From Rhodohalobacter sp. SW132 (GTDB lineage Bacteria > Bacteroidota > Rhodothermia > Balneolales > Balneolaceae): a DNA stretch of 64,000 nucleotides. This document shows, one piece after another, positions 1-9,095 of the stretch. The stretch's first letter is position 1. Each line of letters starts with the position of its first letter. The stretch spans positions 186,001 to 250,000 of the forward strand of contig NZ_QUOK01000005.1 of assembly GCF_003390325.1 (NCBI RefSeq), read 5' to 3'. The notes beneath the pieces were generated by a model that was given only the letters and a program-made list of their open reading frames with translations, did no database searches and was not told the origin of the DNA. Position numbers and translations under genes: made by a program.

Positions 1-2244
1 CTGGCACATGGGCAACATAATCCGGCTTTTGTATATCATATGGCAACAGATCAATCTGAAGAGACCCTTGAAATGCTTGACGAAGTTATACTTCTGAACA
101 TGCCAATGATGAATCCGGACGGTCATGAAATCGTGGTAGACTGGTATAGAGAACAGAGGGATACAGAGTTTGAACTTACATCTCCGCCCGTTGTCTATCA
201 TGAGTACATTGGTCATGATAACAACCGCGATTGGTATATGCTTTTGCAGAATGAATCTCAGGCTGTAGCTAAGGTTCTATACGAGAGCTGGTATCCACAG
301 ATCGTACTGAATCATCACCAGATGGGTGAGATGCCCCCAAGAATGTTTATTCCACCTTTTGATGACCCGGTGAATCCAAATATCCCTGCTTTAGCTGTCA
401 GAGGCACTAATCTTGTTGGCGAACACATGGCAAACAGGTTTGCTTCAGAAGATAAACCCGGAATTATACAAGGGATTACATTTAATATGTGGTGGAACGG
501 AGGAATGCGAACTGTCCCGTATTTTCATAACATGGTTGGAATTTTAACAGAATCTACCCACCGCTCACCAGTGCCCAAGTATTGGGATGAAGAAGATATA
601 CCAGATACAATCGTTCGAGGCAGCAATGTGATTCCAATGAAAGAACCCAGCATTTTTTATCCCGATCCCTGGGAGGGTGGCTGGACTTCCCTTGGTGAAA
701 TGGTAGAATATCACACAACAGCTTCTCTTGGTGTGATGGATATAGCCGCCAAACGAAAGTACGACTGGCTCTATAATATTTACCTGATGGGGCGAAATGC
801 GATTGAACTTGGACAAAGTCAGTCGCCATACGCTTATATCATACCCCCGGATCAATGGGATGCTCCCGAAGCGATCGAGATGCTGAAAGTTTTAAAAAGA
901 GGAGGAATCGAAATAAGTAAAACAACCGCTTCAACTTCTTATAACGGTGAATCATTACCCGAAGGAAGCTACATTATTTATACATCTCAGGCTTTCAGAC
1001 CCCACCTGATCGATTTAATGGAGCCTCAATCGTATCCAGACAGGCGTCTATACCCTGATGGCCCTCCCGAACCACCTTATGATATGGCAGGCTGGACACT
1101 GCCCCTGCAGATGGGTGTAACTGTTGTTCGTATTGAAGAATCTATAGATGTGGATAGTGAAGTTGTGGAACAAATCGATCCTTTTGAAGCAAATCTTGAT
1201 GGAAACAGCTCATATGGATTTTTGATACCGTCAAACTCCAATATGTCTGCTAAAGTTGTTAATAGTTTGATAAACGATCACACGATCTATCGAACCGCTG
1301 AAGACTTTACTTATCAAGGTTCTACCTATCAGGCAGGTTCTTTTATCATTGAAAGTAATGGCAACAGTTCTGAAACTGCTATGCAAAATCATGCCAGTGA
1401 TCTTGGATTATCGATGACAGGGTTAGGTCAAACACCAAATGTGGAAAAAAAGGAACTGAATACGCCAAATATTGCAATGTATCAATCATGGACGGCAAAT
1501 ATCGATGAGGGATGGACCCGTTGGGTATTTGATAATTATGGATTCAGTTACACAACTCTCAGAGACCAAGACGTACGCACTAATGATTTGTCTGAATATG
1601 ATATTATTATTCTACCGGCACAAGAGCCCGGCTCAATACTTTCAGGGAATGACCCGGGATCTATGCCTGAACAATACGTGGGTGGATTGGGTTTAGAGGG
1701 CGCAATAAACCTGAAGAGGTATGCAGAAGGTGGAGGAACAATATTAGGTTGGGATGGCGCCACTGATTTCTTAATCAATAATTTTGGATTGCCAGTCCGT
1801 AACCATCTTCTGAATGTTGCTCGTGATGATTTTTTTATCCCGGGATCTATCGTCAAATTAACCTCAGACAATACTCACCCCATCGCTTATGGCATGCAGG
1901 ATGAACATGGCGCATTTTTTGTAACCAGAAGGGGGAGTCAAAGCAGATCATTTACAATTATTGAACCCGCCGAAGCAGAAGATCGCCGTGGAGCTGAACC
2001 TGATGTTGAAGTATTTGCACATTTTGCAGAAGAAGATATTTTAATGAGCGGGTGGGCCTTAGGAGAGGATAACTACCTTGCCGGTAAACCAGCTGCTTTA
2101 AGAGTAGGTCTTGGAGAGGGATCCGTAATTTTATTGGGTATCAGGCCACAGTTGAGGGCACAACCCAGGGCCACATTTAAATACATTTTTAATTCAATAT
2201 ATGAATCAGCAACAGTTGAGACACCAGCGGAAAGCGCGGACTAA
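1..2244 (+). CDS. M14-family zinc carboxypeptidase, 5'-truncated by window
   Basis: The frame is open from base 1, so the N-terminus, including any signal peptide, lies outside the window; about 747 residues are visible. It is probably a secreted or periplasmic metallocarboxypeptidase that digests peptides. Visible M14-like motifs are MNPDGHE (about residue 37), HDNNRDW (about 73), NHHQMG (about 104, a likely zinc-ligand region) and TESTHR (about 184). The last 230 or so residues (from about 490) look like the glutamine-amidotransferase-like domain often found C-terminal in large M14 proteins of this phylum. The gene ends 63 nt before an M20 peptidase on the same strand, so the two are likely co-transcribed. 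The family call is firm; the substrate is unknown. Confidence 0.85.
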   Translation: MAHGQHNPAFVYHMATDQSEETLEMLDEVILLNMPMMNPDGHEIVVDWYREQRDTEFELTSPPVVYHEYIGHDNNRDWYMLLQNESQAVAKVLYESWYPQIVLNHHQMGEMPPRMFIPPFDDPVNPNIPALAVRGTNLVGEHMANRFASEDKPGIIQGITFNMWWNGGMRTVPYFHNMVGILTESTHRSPVPKYWDEEDIPDTIVRGSNVIPMKEPSIFYPDPWEGGWTSLGEMVEYHTTASLGVMDIAAKRKYDWLYNIYLMGRNAIELGQSQSPYAYIIPPDQWDAPEAIEMLKVLKRGGIEISKTTASTSYNGESLPEGSYIIYTSQAFRPHLIDLMEPQSYPDRRLYPDGPPEPPYDMAGWTLPLQMGVTVVRIEESIDVDSEVVEQIDPFEANLDGNSSYGFLIPSNSNMSAKVVNSLINDHTIYRTAEDFTYQGSTYQAGSFIIESNGNSSETAMQNHASDLGLSMTGLGQTPNVEKKELNTPNIAMYQSWTANIDEGWTRWVFDNYGFSYTTLRDQDVRTNDLSEYDIIILPAQEPGSILSGNDPGSMPEQYVGGLGLEGAINLKRYAEGGGTILGWDGATDFLINNFGLPVRNHLLNVARDDFFIPGSIVKLTSDNTHPIAYGMQDEHGAFFVTRRGSQSRSFTIIEPAEAEDRRGAEPDVEVFAHFAEEDILMSGWALGEDNYLAGKPAALRVGLGEGSVILLGIRPQLRAQPRATFKYIFNSIYESATVETPAESAD

Positions 2245-2307
2245 ACGGAAAAAACGCTTAGCATTTACCAGTTACATTACTTAAATCTTAACAACGATAT
2301 TTTCACA

Positions 2308-3621
2308 ATGAGTTCAAAATATTACAAACTGATTGGTTTTCTTTTCGCTATTCTTTCTTGCTTGGTTATTTCTGCAACAGCACAGCAAAACTATGAGGAA
2401 TTTGAGTTGGATAGCCAATACACAAATGAAATTGAATCTTTGGTGGGGAAGGCTACTATACAACAAGCCTTCACTTTTATTGAAGAATTTGATGAGCAGA
2501 CGGTCCAGAATCAAATATTGATCAATGAGATCCCTGCACCGCCTTTCATGGAAGATGTTCGTGCTGAAAAATACCTTGAAATGATGATGGCATATGGACT
2601 AACCGATGTCTCTATTGATGAAGAGGGTAATGTTATTGGTAAAAGGCCCGGAACTACGGGAGAAAAGACTATCGTAATCTCTGCTCATCTGGATACCGTT
2701 TTTCCTGAGGATACAGATGTGACTGTTGAAGTCAGAAATGATACACTCTATGCGCCCGGCATTACAGATGACGCCAGAGGATTGACCACTGTGCTAACCA
2801 TTCTAAAAGCGTTGCAAGAAGTTGAAATTCAGACAGAAGCAGATATCTGGTTTGTAGGAACGGTGGGTGAAGAGGGTTTAGGAGATCTGAGAGGAGTGAA
2901 ACACTTATTCAGGGAAGGAGGACCTCAAATTGATTCTTTTATATCTATCGATGGAAGCAACGATCAAAGAATCGTTAATAAGGCACTTGGTTCACACCGG
3001 TACCGTGTAACTTTTGAGGGACCGGGAGGACACTCCTGGGGCGCTTTTGGAACCGCAAATCCAGCCCATGCGCTCGGAAGAGCAATTTACCACTTTGAGG
3101 AAGCAGCTTCCGAGTTTGTTAAAGAAGGACCAAGAACAAGTTACAATGTCGGCAGAATTGGCGGCGGTACTTCAGTCAATTCGGTCCCGTTTTCCAACTG
3201 GATGGAGGTTGACATGAGGTCTGAAAGTCAACAACAACTTCAGCAAATTGATCAGCTTTTGCACGAAGCGGTAGACAAAGGTATACGTGAAGCAAATGAA
3301 ATAAAAACAGAAGGCCGTAACCTCACGGTTGATATGGATATGATTGGAGACCGACCTTCTGGGGAAATCTCACCCGATACACCTTTTATTCAAAAAGCTA
3401 TTGCTGCTTCTCAATATTTCGGTTACGAACCAGAACTCAGGCGATCATCAACGGATTCAAATGTACCCATATCTTTGGGCATTCCATCTATGACGCTCGG
3501 TGGCGGCGGAAGTAGTAGTGGGGCTCACTCACTTGACGAGTGGTGGTATAACGATGATGGCTATATAGGCATACAAAGAGCATTTTTAATACTAATCTCT
3601 CAGGCAGGTTTATCTGAATAA
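2308..3621 (+). CDS. Secreted M20-family metallopeptidase
   Basis: A 437-residue dinuclear-zinc aminopeptidase/dipeptidase-type protein. Residues 1-26 form a signal peptide (basic start, hydrophobic run, ending at SATAQ), so it acts outside the cytoplasm. Metal and catalytic motifs are in family order: SAHLDT with H127 and D129, GITDDARG with bridging D154, and GTVGEEG with the E188/E189 pair. The small dimerisation domain begins near GPGGHSWGA (about residue 241). The C-terminal part carries GGGGSSSGAHS, which holds the last metal-ligand His. It follows the M14 peptidase by 63 nt, suggesting a peptide-scavenging unit. The exact peptide specificity cannot be read from the sequence. Confidence 0.88.
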   Translation: MSSKYYKLIGFLFAILSCLVISATAQQNYEEFELDSQYTNEIESLVGKATIQQAFTFIEEFDEQTVQNQILINEIPAPPFMEDVRAEKYLEMMMAYGLTDVSIDEEGNVIGKRPGTTGEKTIVISAHLDTVFPEDTDVTVEVRNDTLYAPGITDDARGLTTVLTILKALQEVEIQTEADIWFVGTVGEEGLGDLRGVKHLFREGGPQIDSFISIDGSNDQRIVNKALGSHRYRVTFEGPGGHSWGAFGTANPAHALGRAIYHFEEAASEFVKEGPRTSYNVGRIGGGTSVNSVPFSNWMEVDMRSESQQQLQQIDQLLHEAVDKGIREANEIKTEGRNLTVDMDMIGDRPSGEISPDTPFIQKAIAASQYFGYEPELRRSSTDSNVPISLGIPSMTLGGGGSSSGAHSLDEWWYNDDGYIGIQRAFLILISQAGLSE

Positions 3622-3921
3622 ATTTCATTCCAGTTTATTATTGAACCACTCAGAGACAACATCCAAGGGTATACCTTTAGTTAATCTCTCAAAATCAACG
3701 AATTAGTAATTTTTACTAAATGATTTTTTTATCGAGGGTTCAGAACTGTATCCATTTGCTACACTTTTATGTCCATCTTAGTGGATTTCCGAAACATATC
3801 GCATTAACAGATAAACCGTATGAACGTTATTTGGTGGATTATGGAACTCGATTGAAGAGCGATTCAGATTAATGAAAAGATTTTTTTAACAGAGATTAAT
3901 TCTGACATCTACCGATCTCAA
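3622..3921. other. Intergenic, 300 bp
   Basis: No convincing gene. It contains the weak AT-rich hairpin listed separately and a short open stretch (about 3760-3872, + strand) that could be a decayed coding remnant. It has no good start and I do not recognise it. Confidence 0.4.
3703..3730 (+). terminator. Weak intrinsic terminator after the M20 peptidase
   Basis: TTAGTAA (3703-3709) and TTACTAA (3713-3719) form a 7-bp AT-only stem with a 3-nt loop, followed within 5 nt by a run of seven T (3724-3730). The geometry fits a terminator but the stem is weak. Confidence 0.4.
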
Positions 3922-4215
3922 TCAAAACCGGTTTCGGAGGATCTCCCAGATTTTTTCTACAAGCTCAATCAGTTTGGAAAGCAGTGCACGGATGGGGCTC
4001 TCATCATCAAGGCTCCCAGAGATATTTGAAGCAGTGCTTTCCAGCATATAACCTATTTCAGAGTAACTATTTCCAGAAAGAATCTGGCTGAAAGTGTCAG
4101 CTAAATCAGTGAGTGCGTCCAATAAACGATCCGGGTACGTAATTTCCGGAGAGACCGCAAAAACAAAGGGAAGAAACAGGAATATGAGAATAAAATACTT
4201 TAGCGGGTTTTTCAT
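3922..4215 (-). CDS. Small secreted protein, unknown function
   Basis: Ninety-seven residues from the ATG at 4215; a start at 4227 is also possible. The first 20 residues (MKNPLKYFILIFLFLPFVFA) form a clear signal peptide. The mature part of about 77 residues is helical and acidic, and ends in a hydrophobic-basic helix (IELVEKIWEILRNRF) that may be amphipathic and membrane-active. No family is recognised. It stands alone on the minus strand between plus-strand genes. Two copies of a 31-bp promoter-like element, both pointing at it, lie about 40 and 280 nt upstream. A third copy precedes the bacteriocin exporter, which hints at joint regulation. The coding call rests on the signal peptide and the promoter elements. 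Confidence 0.6.
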   Translation of the reverse strand: MKNPLKYFILIFLFLPFVFAVSPEITYPDRLLDALTDLADTFSQILSGNSYSEIGYMLESTASNISGSLDDESPIRALLSKLIELVEKIWEILRNRF

Positions 4216-4253
4216 GACTGCTCTCATTCTGGATTCAAAGACAAGACTAAAGG

Positions 4254-4284
4254 TATGATCCAAAAAACAGAATTTCCTTACACT
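4254..4284 (-). promoter_or_regulatory. 31-bp promoter-like element, copy 1
   Basis: Read on the minus strand: AGTGTAAGGAA at the upstream end and GATCATA at the downstream end, total length 31 bp. It lies about 40 nt before the start of the small secreted protein. The GGAA-containing box followed by a second box resembles ECF sigma-factor promoters; that assignment is inference. Confidence 0.55.
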
Positions 4285-4496
4285 AATTTTGTAGATTTTA
4301 ATGAAATCTGCAAAAAATAATCTGACTATTCTTCAAAATCGACAAAATATTTTTTCATTGTTTGAGAATCTTTATGAACCTGCTTATAAAATTCAAATAA
4401 CAATTCTATCACCAATCAATTATTGATAGAAGGTCAAGCTAATTCAGGGATTTACAATGAATCACATGAGACAGCTCACCACTGATATGATACTTC

Positions 4497-4527
4497 TATG
4501 ATCTAAAAACTTAGAATTCCTTACACT
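4497..4527 (-). promoter_or_regulatory. 31-bp promoter-like element, copy 2
   Basis: Same two boxes (AGTGTAAGGAA and GATCATA on the minus strand) and the same 31-bp total length as copies 1 and 3. It lies 243 bp upstream of copy 1 in the same orientation, so it may be a tandem promoter for the small secreted protein. Confidence 0.5.
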
Positions 4528-4614
4528 TTTTTTTGCATTCCGATACCATTTCTACCAATTTATTGAGGAGTACAAAATCAAACATTAAAATATTTGGGCA
4601 AACCCGAGAAGATC

Positions 4615-6693
4615 ATGAACCGCCTCTCAAAAGAAAAATCCCCCTACCTTCTTCAGCACGCCAATAATCCTGTGGATTGGTTTCCCTGGGGAGATGAAGC
4701 CTTTGAAGAAGCAAAACGGCGCGACTGTCCCGTTTTTTTATCGATTGGATACGCCACCTGCCACTGGTGCCACGTGATGGAGCACGAAAGTTTCGAAGAT
4801 GAACAGGTGGCCGAACTAATGAACGACGCCTTTGTGAACATCAAAGTGGATCGTGAGGAGCGTCCCGATATCGACAATACCTACATGACCGTCTGCCAGA
4901 TGCTGACCGGCCAGGGCGGATGGCCTCTTACCATCATCATGACCCCGGACAAAGAGCCTTTCTTCGCCGCCACCTACATCCCAAAACAATCCAACCAAAG
5001 AATGCAGGGGATGATTGACTTCGTCCCGCAGATCAGCAAAATCTGGATGGAAAAGAGAGAACGGGTGATGGATTCCGTATCTAAAATTAAGAATGGATTC
5101 TCGAAATCTCTGGATCTCGGCTCTTCAAAGGGGAATTTGTCGGATGGAATCACAGATAAAGCCGTACACCTTCTGAAAGGACGGTTTGATGAAGCTCATG
5201 GCGGATTTGGATCTCAGCCCAAATTTCCATCTCCCCACAATTTGCTCTTTCTGCTCCGATATGCCGATTTTCATAATGATACAGAAGCCCTTGAAATGGT
5301 GGAAAAAACGCTGACACAGATGCGCCTGGGCGGAATATGGGATCATATCGGAGGCGGTTTCCATCGCTATTCAACCGATGCAGAGTGGCTGCTACCCCAT
5401 TTTGAGAAGATGCTCTATGATCAGGCGATGCTGCTTCTCACCTATGCCGAAGCGTGGCGCAACACCGAAAATCCGCTCTACAAAGAGACCTGTTACGATA
5501 TTTTCCGCTACCTGAATCGAAAAATGAAATCCCCGGAGGGTGGTTATTATTCAGCCGAAGATGCCGACAGTGAGGGCGAAGAGGGAAAGTTTTACGTATG
5601 GGAGAAGGATGAAATACTGGATCAACTCATGGATCACGATGCAGAAACGTTTTGTGAAATTTACAACATCCGGGAGAAAGGTAATTTCAGGGATGAGGCG
5701 ACCGGTCAGTTTACCGGCAAGAACATCCCCCACCTGAACGAACCCCTGGAAACGATCGCTGAAAAACGCGGAGAGAATCCCGCCGACCTGGAAAAAAGAA
5801 TGCAACAATGCCGGAACCTGCTGCATGATTCCCGCGAGACGCGCGTCTACCCGCTGCTGGATGACAAAATCCTCACCGACTGGAACGGGCTTCTGATGGC
5901 CGCTCTGGCTGCGGCCGGAGCAATTTTTGAGGATACAGAGTTCACAGAAGCCGCCATCGGGATTGAAAAGTTTATCAGCGAAAAAATGACCGGTAAAAGC
6001 GGGGCGCTTCTCCACCGATTTCGAGATGGGGATGCAGCGATCGAAGGAATGGCCGATGATTACTGTTCGGTCATCTGGGGATTGATAGAGCTTCATCAAA
6101 CCACGTATGATCCTCACTATTTGGAAAAAGCGATCTGGCTTCAGGACAAATTCAGCGAACAGTTTCTGGATACCGAGTATGGCGGATATTTCTTCACTTC
6201 AGAATCAGGAGAAACCCTGCTGGGCCGCCAGAAAGAGATTTATGACGGAGCTCTCCCCTCCTCCAACTCCATCGCCGCCCTGAACACATTTCGCCTCGCC
6301 AGGCTTACCGGAAACATGGATTACGATTCAGCTTCAGAACAGATCTTCAGCGCATTTTCGAAAGTGATAGAGGATAATCCGGCAGGTTACACATCTGCGC
6401 TTACCACCCAGCTGGTAAAAGAGAATCAGCCGGTTGAGGTTGTGATCTCCGGCAGCCGTGATTCCGAAGAATTCAACCGGGTGATCGGTGTGATGCATAA
6501 AGCGGACCGGTGGAAACACTCCCTGATTTTAAAAACGCCGCAGAATTCAGAGAAGACTGAACAGCTCTCCCCTTTCCTACAATCATTTCCCGGTGATGAA
6601 AAGATTGCGATTTACGTCTGCCGGAATTTTGCCTGTGAACAGCCCGTTCACACTGCAGAGGATCTGCAAAATTTGCTTGATGATTTTGGGTGA
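4615..6693 (+). CDS. Thioredoxin-fold DUF255 protein (YyaL/SPATA20 family)
   Basis: A 692-residue protein of the YyaL / spermatogenesis-associated protein 20 family. The N-terminal DUF255 domain is thioredoxin-like, with the family hallmarks [14 protein letters not shown] (about residues 9-22) and the CHWC motif (C49, C52) followed by HVMEHESF. The remaining 500 or so residues form an (alpha/alpha)6 barrel like N-acylglucosamine epimerases or glycosidases, with motifs such as [10 protein letters not shown] and [11 protein letters not shown] chose the ATG at 4615 because the family starts at NRLSKEKSP; a TTG seven codons upstream is also open. There is no signal peptide, so it is cytoplasmic. 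The biochemical function of the family is not settled. Confidence 0.9.
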   Translation: MNRLSKEKSPYLLQHANNPVDWFPWGDEAFEEAKRRDCPVFLSIGYATCHWCHVMEHESFEDEQVAELMNDAFVNIKVDREERPDIDNTYMTVCQMLTGQGGWPLTIIMTPDKEPFFAATYIPKQSNQRMQGMIDFVPQISKIWMEKRERVMDSVSKIKNGFSKSLDLGSSKGNLSDGITDKAVHLLKGRFDEAHGGFGSQPKFPSPHNLLFLLRYADFHNDTEALEMVEKTLTQMRLGGIWDHIGGGFHRYSTDAEWLLPHFEKMLYDQAMLLLTYAEAWRNTENPLYKETCYDIFRYLNRKMKSPEGGYYSAEDADSEGEEGKFYVWEKDEILDQLMDHDAETFCEIYNIREKGNFRDEATGQFTGKNIPHLNEPLETIAEKRGENPADLEKRMQQCRNLLHDSRETRVYPLLDDKILTDWNGLLMAALAAAGAIFEDTEFTEAAIGIEKFISEKMTGKSGALLHRFRDGDAAIEGMADDYCSVIWGLIELHQTTYDPHYLEKAIWLQDKFSEQFLDTEYGGYFFTSESGETLLGRQKEIYDGALPSSNSIAALNTFRLARLTGNMDYDSASEQIFSAFSKVIEDNPAGYTSALTTQLVKENQPVEVVISGSRDSEEFNRVIGVMHKADRWKHSLILKTPQNSEKTEQLSPFLQSFPGDEKIAIYVCRNFACEQPVHTAEDLQNLLDDFG

Positions 6694-6922
6694 TATGATT
6701 GAAAGCCGTAAATGCATCTTTCTGAGAGACTAAATAGGTTACTTTAATAAAGATATTGCCTAACTCTTTTTTTACCGCGTGGGCGCAAAGTCGCCGGGTT
6801 TGTAAATGGAGTGAACTGATAAAAATAGATTACACTTCATGAAAACTATGCGGCCTCTTATGTTTGTGGCCCAAAAAACGATCGCATCTATATACCTGAA
6901 TTCCTAAAAACCACCAGACATC

Positions 6923-7672
6923 TTGAAAACCACCCTGAAATCTCCTGACGGACTCTCCATCGCCGCAAAGAAACTGGAAGGAAAATCACCTGCAGTGATA
7001 TTTATGCCCGGTTTTTTCTCCAACATGGAGGGAACCAAGGCCACTTATCTTGAGGCGATGTGCCGGGAGCGCGGTCAGGCGTACGTCCGGTTTGATTACC
7101 GGGGCCATGGCCAGTCAGATGGGAAGTTCGAAGATGGCACCTTTACCGACTGGCTGAATGATACCCTCCTCGTACTGGATGAACTTGCAGAAGCGCCAGT
7201 GGTTGCGGTCGGCTCTTCGATGGGCGGCTGGATCGCCCTGCTGGCAGCACTGAAGCGTCCGGATAAAATCCGCGGATTGGTGGGCATCGCCTCCTCCCCC
7301 GATTTCACTGAAGATATCTGGCACCACCGCATGACGGAAGAGCAGCGGCAATTAATGGACAAACAGGGATTCATCGCCCAGTCCAGTGCGTACAGGGACG
7401 AACCGGTTATCATCACAAAAAAGCTGCTTGACAGCGGCAAAAATCATCTCCTTTTACACAAACCATCCATCAACCTGGATATCCCCGTTTTCCTCATCCA
7501 TGGCAAAAAAGATGCGGATGTTCCCTGGAAAAAATCACAAAAACTATACCGCCTGATTGGCAAAGAGAACTGCAAACTAATTCTTGTCCCGGACGGAGAA
7601 CACCGGCTTTCGAGGGATGAGGATTTGGAGCTGATTGGCGGGGTTGTTGAGAGGATCTTGAAAAAAGTTTAG
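6923..7672 (+). CDS. Alpha/beta hydrolase
   Basis: A 249-residue serine hydrolase. The nucleophile elbow is GSSMGG with Ser99. The oxyanion-side motif is FMPGFFSNM (about residue 27), and the FDYRGHGQSDG motif (about 57) is typical of the fold. The acid is probably Asp in GKKDADVPW (about 198) and the catalytic His is in PDGEHRLS (about 227). Overall it resembles the ABHD10-like thioesterase/esterase group. The TTG at 6923 is taken as the start because an in-frame TAA lies at 6905-6907 and no ATG precedes the conserved N-terminus. No signal peptide. The substrate is unknown. Confidence 0.82.
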   Translation: MKTTLKSPDGLSIAAKKLEGKSPAVIFMPGFFSNMEGTKATYLEAMCRERGQAYVRFDYRGHGQSDGKFEDGTFTDWLNDTLLVLDELAEAPVVAVGSSMGGWIALLAALKRPDKIRGLVGIASSPDFTEDIWHHRMTEEQRQLMDKQGFIAQSSAYRDEPVIITKKLLDSGKNHLLLHKPSINLDIPVFLIHGKKDADVPWKKSQKLYRLIGKENCKLILVPDGEHRLSRDEDLELIGGVVERILKKV

Positions 7673-7785
7673 TTCGGACTCACCCCTGTCCCCTCTCTAT
7701 CCCATAATAATACAGTAACTTAACTAAGCACTTTCACTTCTCACTTTTCCCTTTTCTCTCCCCCATTATTAAAATTTTCAGGAAA

Positions 7786-7816
7786 AGTGTAAGGAATTTA
7801 TCAAATCCTGATCATA
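7786..7816 (+). promoter_or_regulatory. 31-bp promoter-like element, copy 3 (bacteriocin exporter)
   Basis: AGTGTAAGGAA (7786-7796) and GATCATA (7810-7816), again exactly 31 bp overall. It lies 70 nt upstream of the HlyD ATG and points at it, so it is the probable promoter of the exporter operon. See copies 1 and 2. Confidence 0.6.
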
Positions 7817-7886
7817 TGTAAAGAGTGTTGGTATTCAAGAGATTGGCGCACAAGAGAAAATAAAACTACAAATTTTGGGAGATACG

Positions 7887-9095
7887 ATGAACAAAGAACT
7901 GTTTCCAAAAGAGATTATTGAAAATTCACAAGAACACAATTTTTCAATCCATTCGGTACGCTCCAGGGTCATCTACTCCACGATTGTACTTTCGCTTATC
8001 GGGATGTTTGCTCTCCTGCCATTTATCTACACGGATGTTGGTGTTCGAAGCCAGGGGATGGTCCGGCCGGTTACGGAAGTTATTCAGATCGCCTCCCCGG
8101 TGTCGGCCCAGATCACATCCCTTCAAGCAAAAGAAAACAGCCGCGTGCAAAAGGGAGATATTCTCCTCAAGCTCGATGATGCGGACATCCAGCAGCAACT
8201 GCGTTTTAACAGATCGCGTTTTGAGCAGCTATCTAATTTTATTCAAGATTTAAATACGCTAACGAAATCCGTCTCGATCCAATCTGTACCAATAGATGAC
8301 TTGAAAACCGTGCGGTTTAAACAAGAAACCTTGGAATTCCGTCAGCAACTTGAAAATCAGCAGCAGCTTATAGACCAGCAAAAAAGGCTGCTTGAACGTG
8401 AGACTAATTTGTACAATCGGGATGCCATCAGCCTGCTCTCTCTTGAGGAACGGCAGCATCAGCTTCAATTTGAAGAGAACAAATTGAAGCTGCTCACAGA
8501 GCAACAGTTCAACAGATGGAACCGGGAGAAAGACACGTTTCAGAAAGAGCGTGATGAGATTGAAGCTACATTCAATCAGCTTTCCAATGAAAAACGCCGG
8601 TATGTCATACACTCGCCCGTGACCGGCACCCTTCAAAATACAAACGGTTTGTTAGAGAACAGTTTTGTATTTGTGAACCAGGCGATCGGAGAGATATCGC
8701 CTGATACAACTTTGATAGCCGAAGTTTACGTCCTGCCAAATGAAATCGGTCTTCTCAGACCAGGATTACCCGTACGATTTCAAATTGATGCTTATGACCA
8801 CAATCAATGGGGCACGGCTACCGGAAAGATTGAAAGCATTTCAACGGATATACTCGTAAGCGAAAATACCCCGATGTTCAAAGTTCGCTGTTCGATCGAC
8901 CAAACCTATCTTGAATTGTCAAATGGTTTTAAGGGTGAAATAAAAAAAGGAATGACCTTCCAGGCCCGGTTTGTAATCAATCGAAGAAGCCTGTTTCAGC
9001 TGTTATATGATAATATGGACGATTGGCTCAATCCGTCCTGGTCTGCTACACAGGATAATAATTCCCGGCTAACTCATATAAATCAGTCATCATGA
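7887..9095 (+). CDS. HlyD-family membrane-fusion adaptor of a peptide exporter
   Basis: A 402-residue periplasmic adaptor that would link the ABC exporter to an outer-membrane channel. One N-terminal TM segment lies at about residues 30-50. A half lipoyl/barrel-sandwich segment (about 70-105) is followed by a long coiled coil rich in Gln, Glu and Leu (about 105-235), the second lipoyl half (VTGTLQNTNGLL, about 245) and a beta-barrel region. The ATG at 7887 is preferred to the TTG at 7875 because GGGAGA sits 5 nt before it. It overlaps the ABC gene by 4 nt (ATGA), so the two are translationally coupled. No TolC-like partner is present in the window; it is presumably encoded elsewhere. Confidence 0.88.
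   Translation: MNKELFPKEIIENSQEHNFSIHSVRSRVIYSTIVLSLIGMFALLPFIYTDVGVRSQGMVRPVTEVIQIASPVSAQITSLQAKENSRVQKGDILLKLDDADIQQQLRFNRSRFEQLSNFIQDLNTLTKSVSIQSVPIDDLKTVRFKQETLEFRQQLENQQQLIDQQKRLLERETNLYNRDAISLLSLEERQHQLQFEENKLKLLTEQQFNRWNREKDTFQKERDEIEATFNQLSNEKRRYVIHSPVTGTLQNTNGLLENSFVFVNQAIGEISPDTTLIAEVYVLPNEIGLLRPGLPVRFQIDAYDHNQWGTATGKIESISTDILVSENTPMFKVRCSIDQTYLELSNGFKGEIKKGMTFQARFVINRRSLFQLLYDNMDDWLNPSWSATQDNNSRLTHINQSS

Noticed and set aside
5551-6117. Minus-strand open frame of 188 codons within the YyaL-type gene
   Set aside because: Antisense shadow of a conserved gene; no family motifs.
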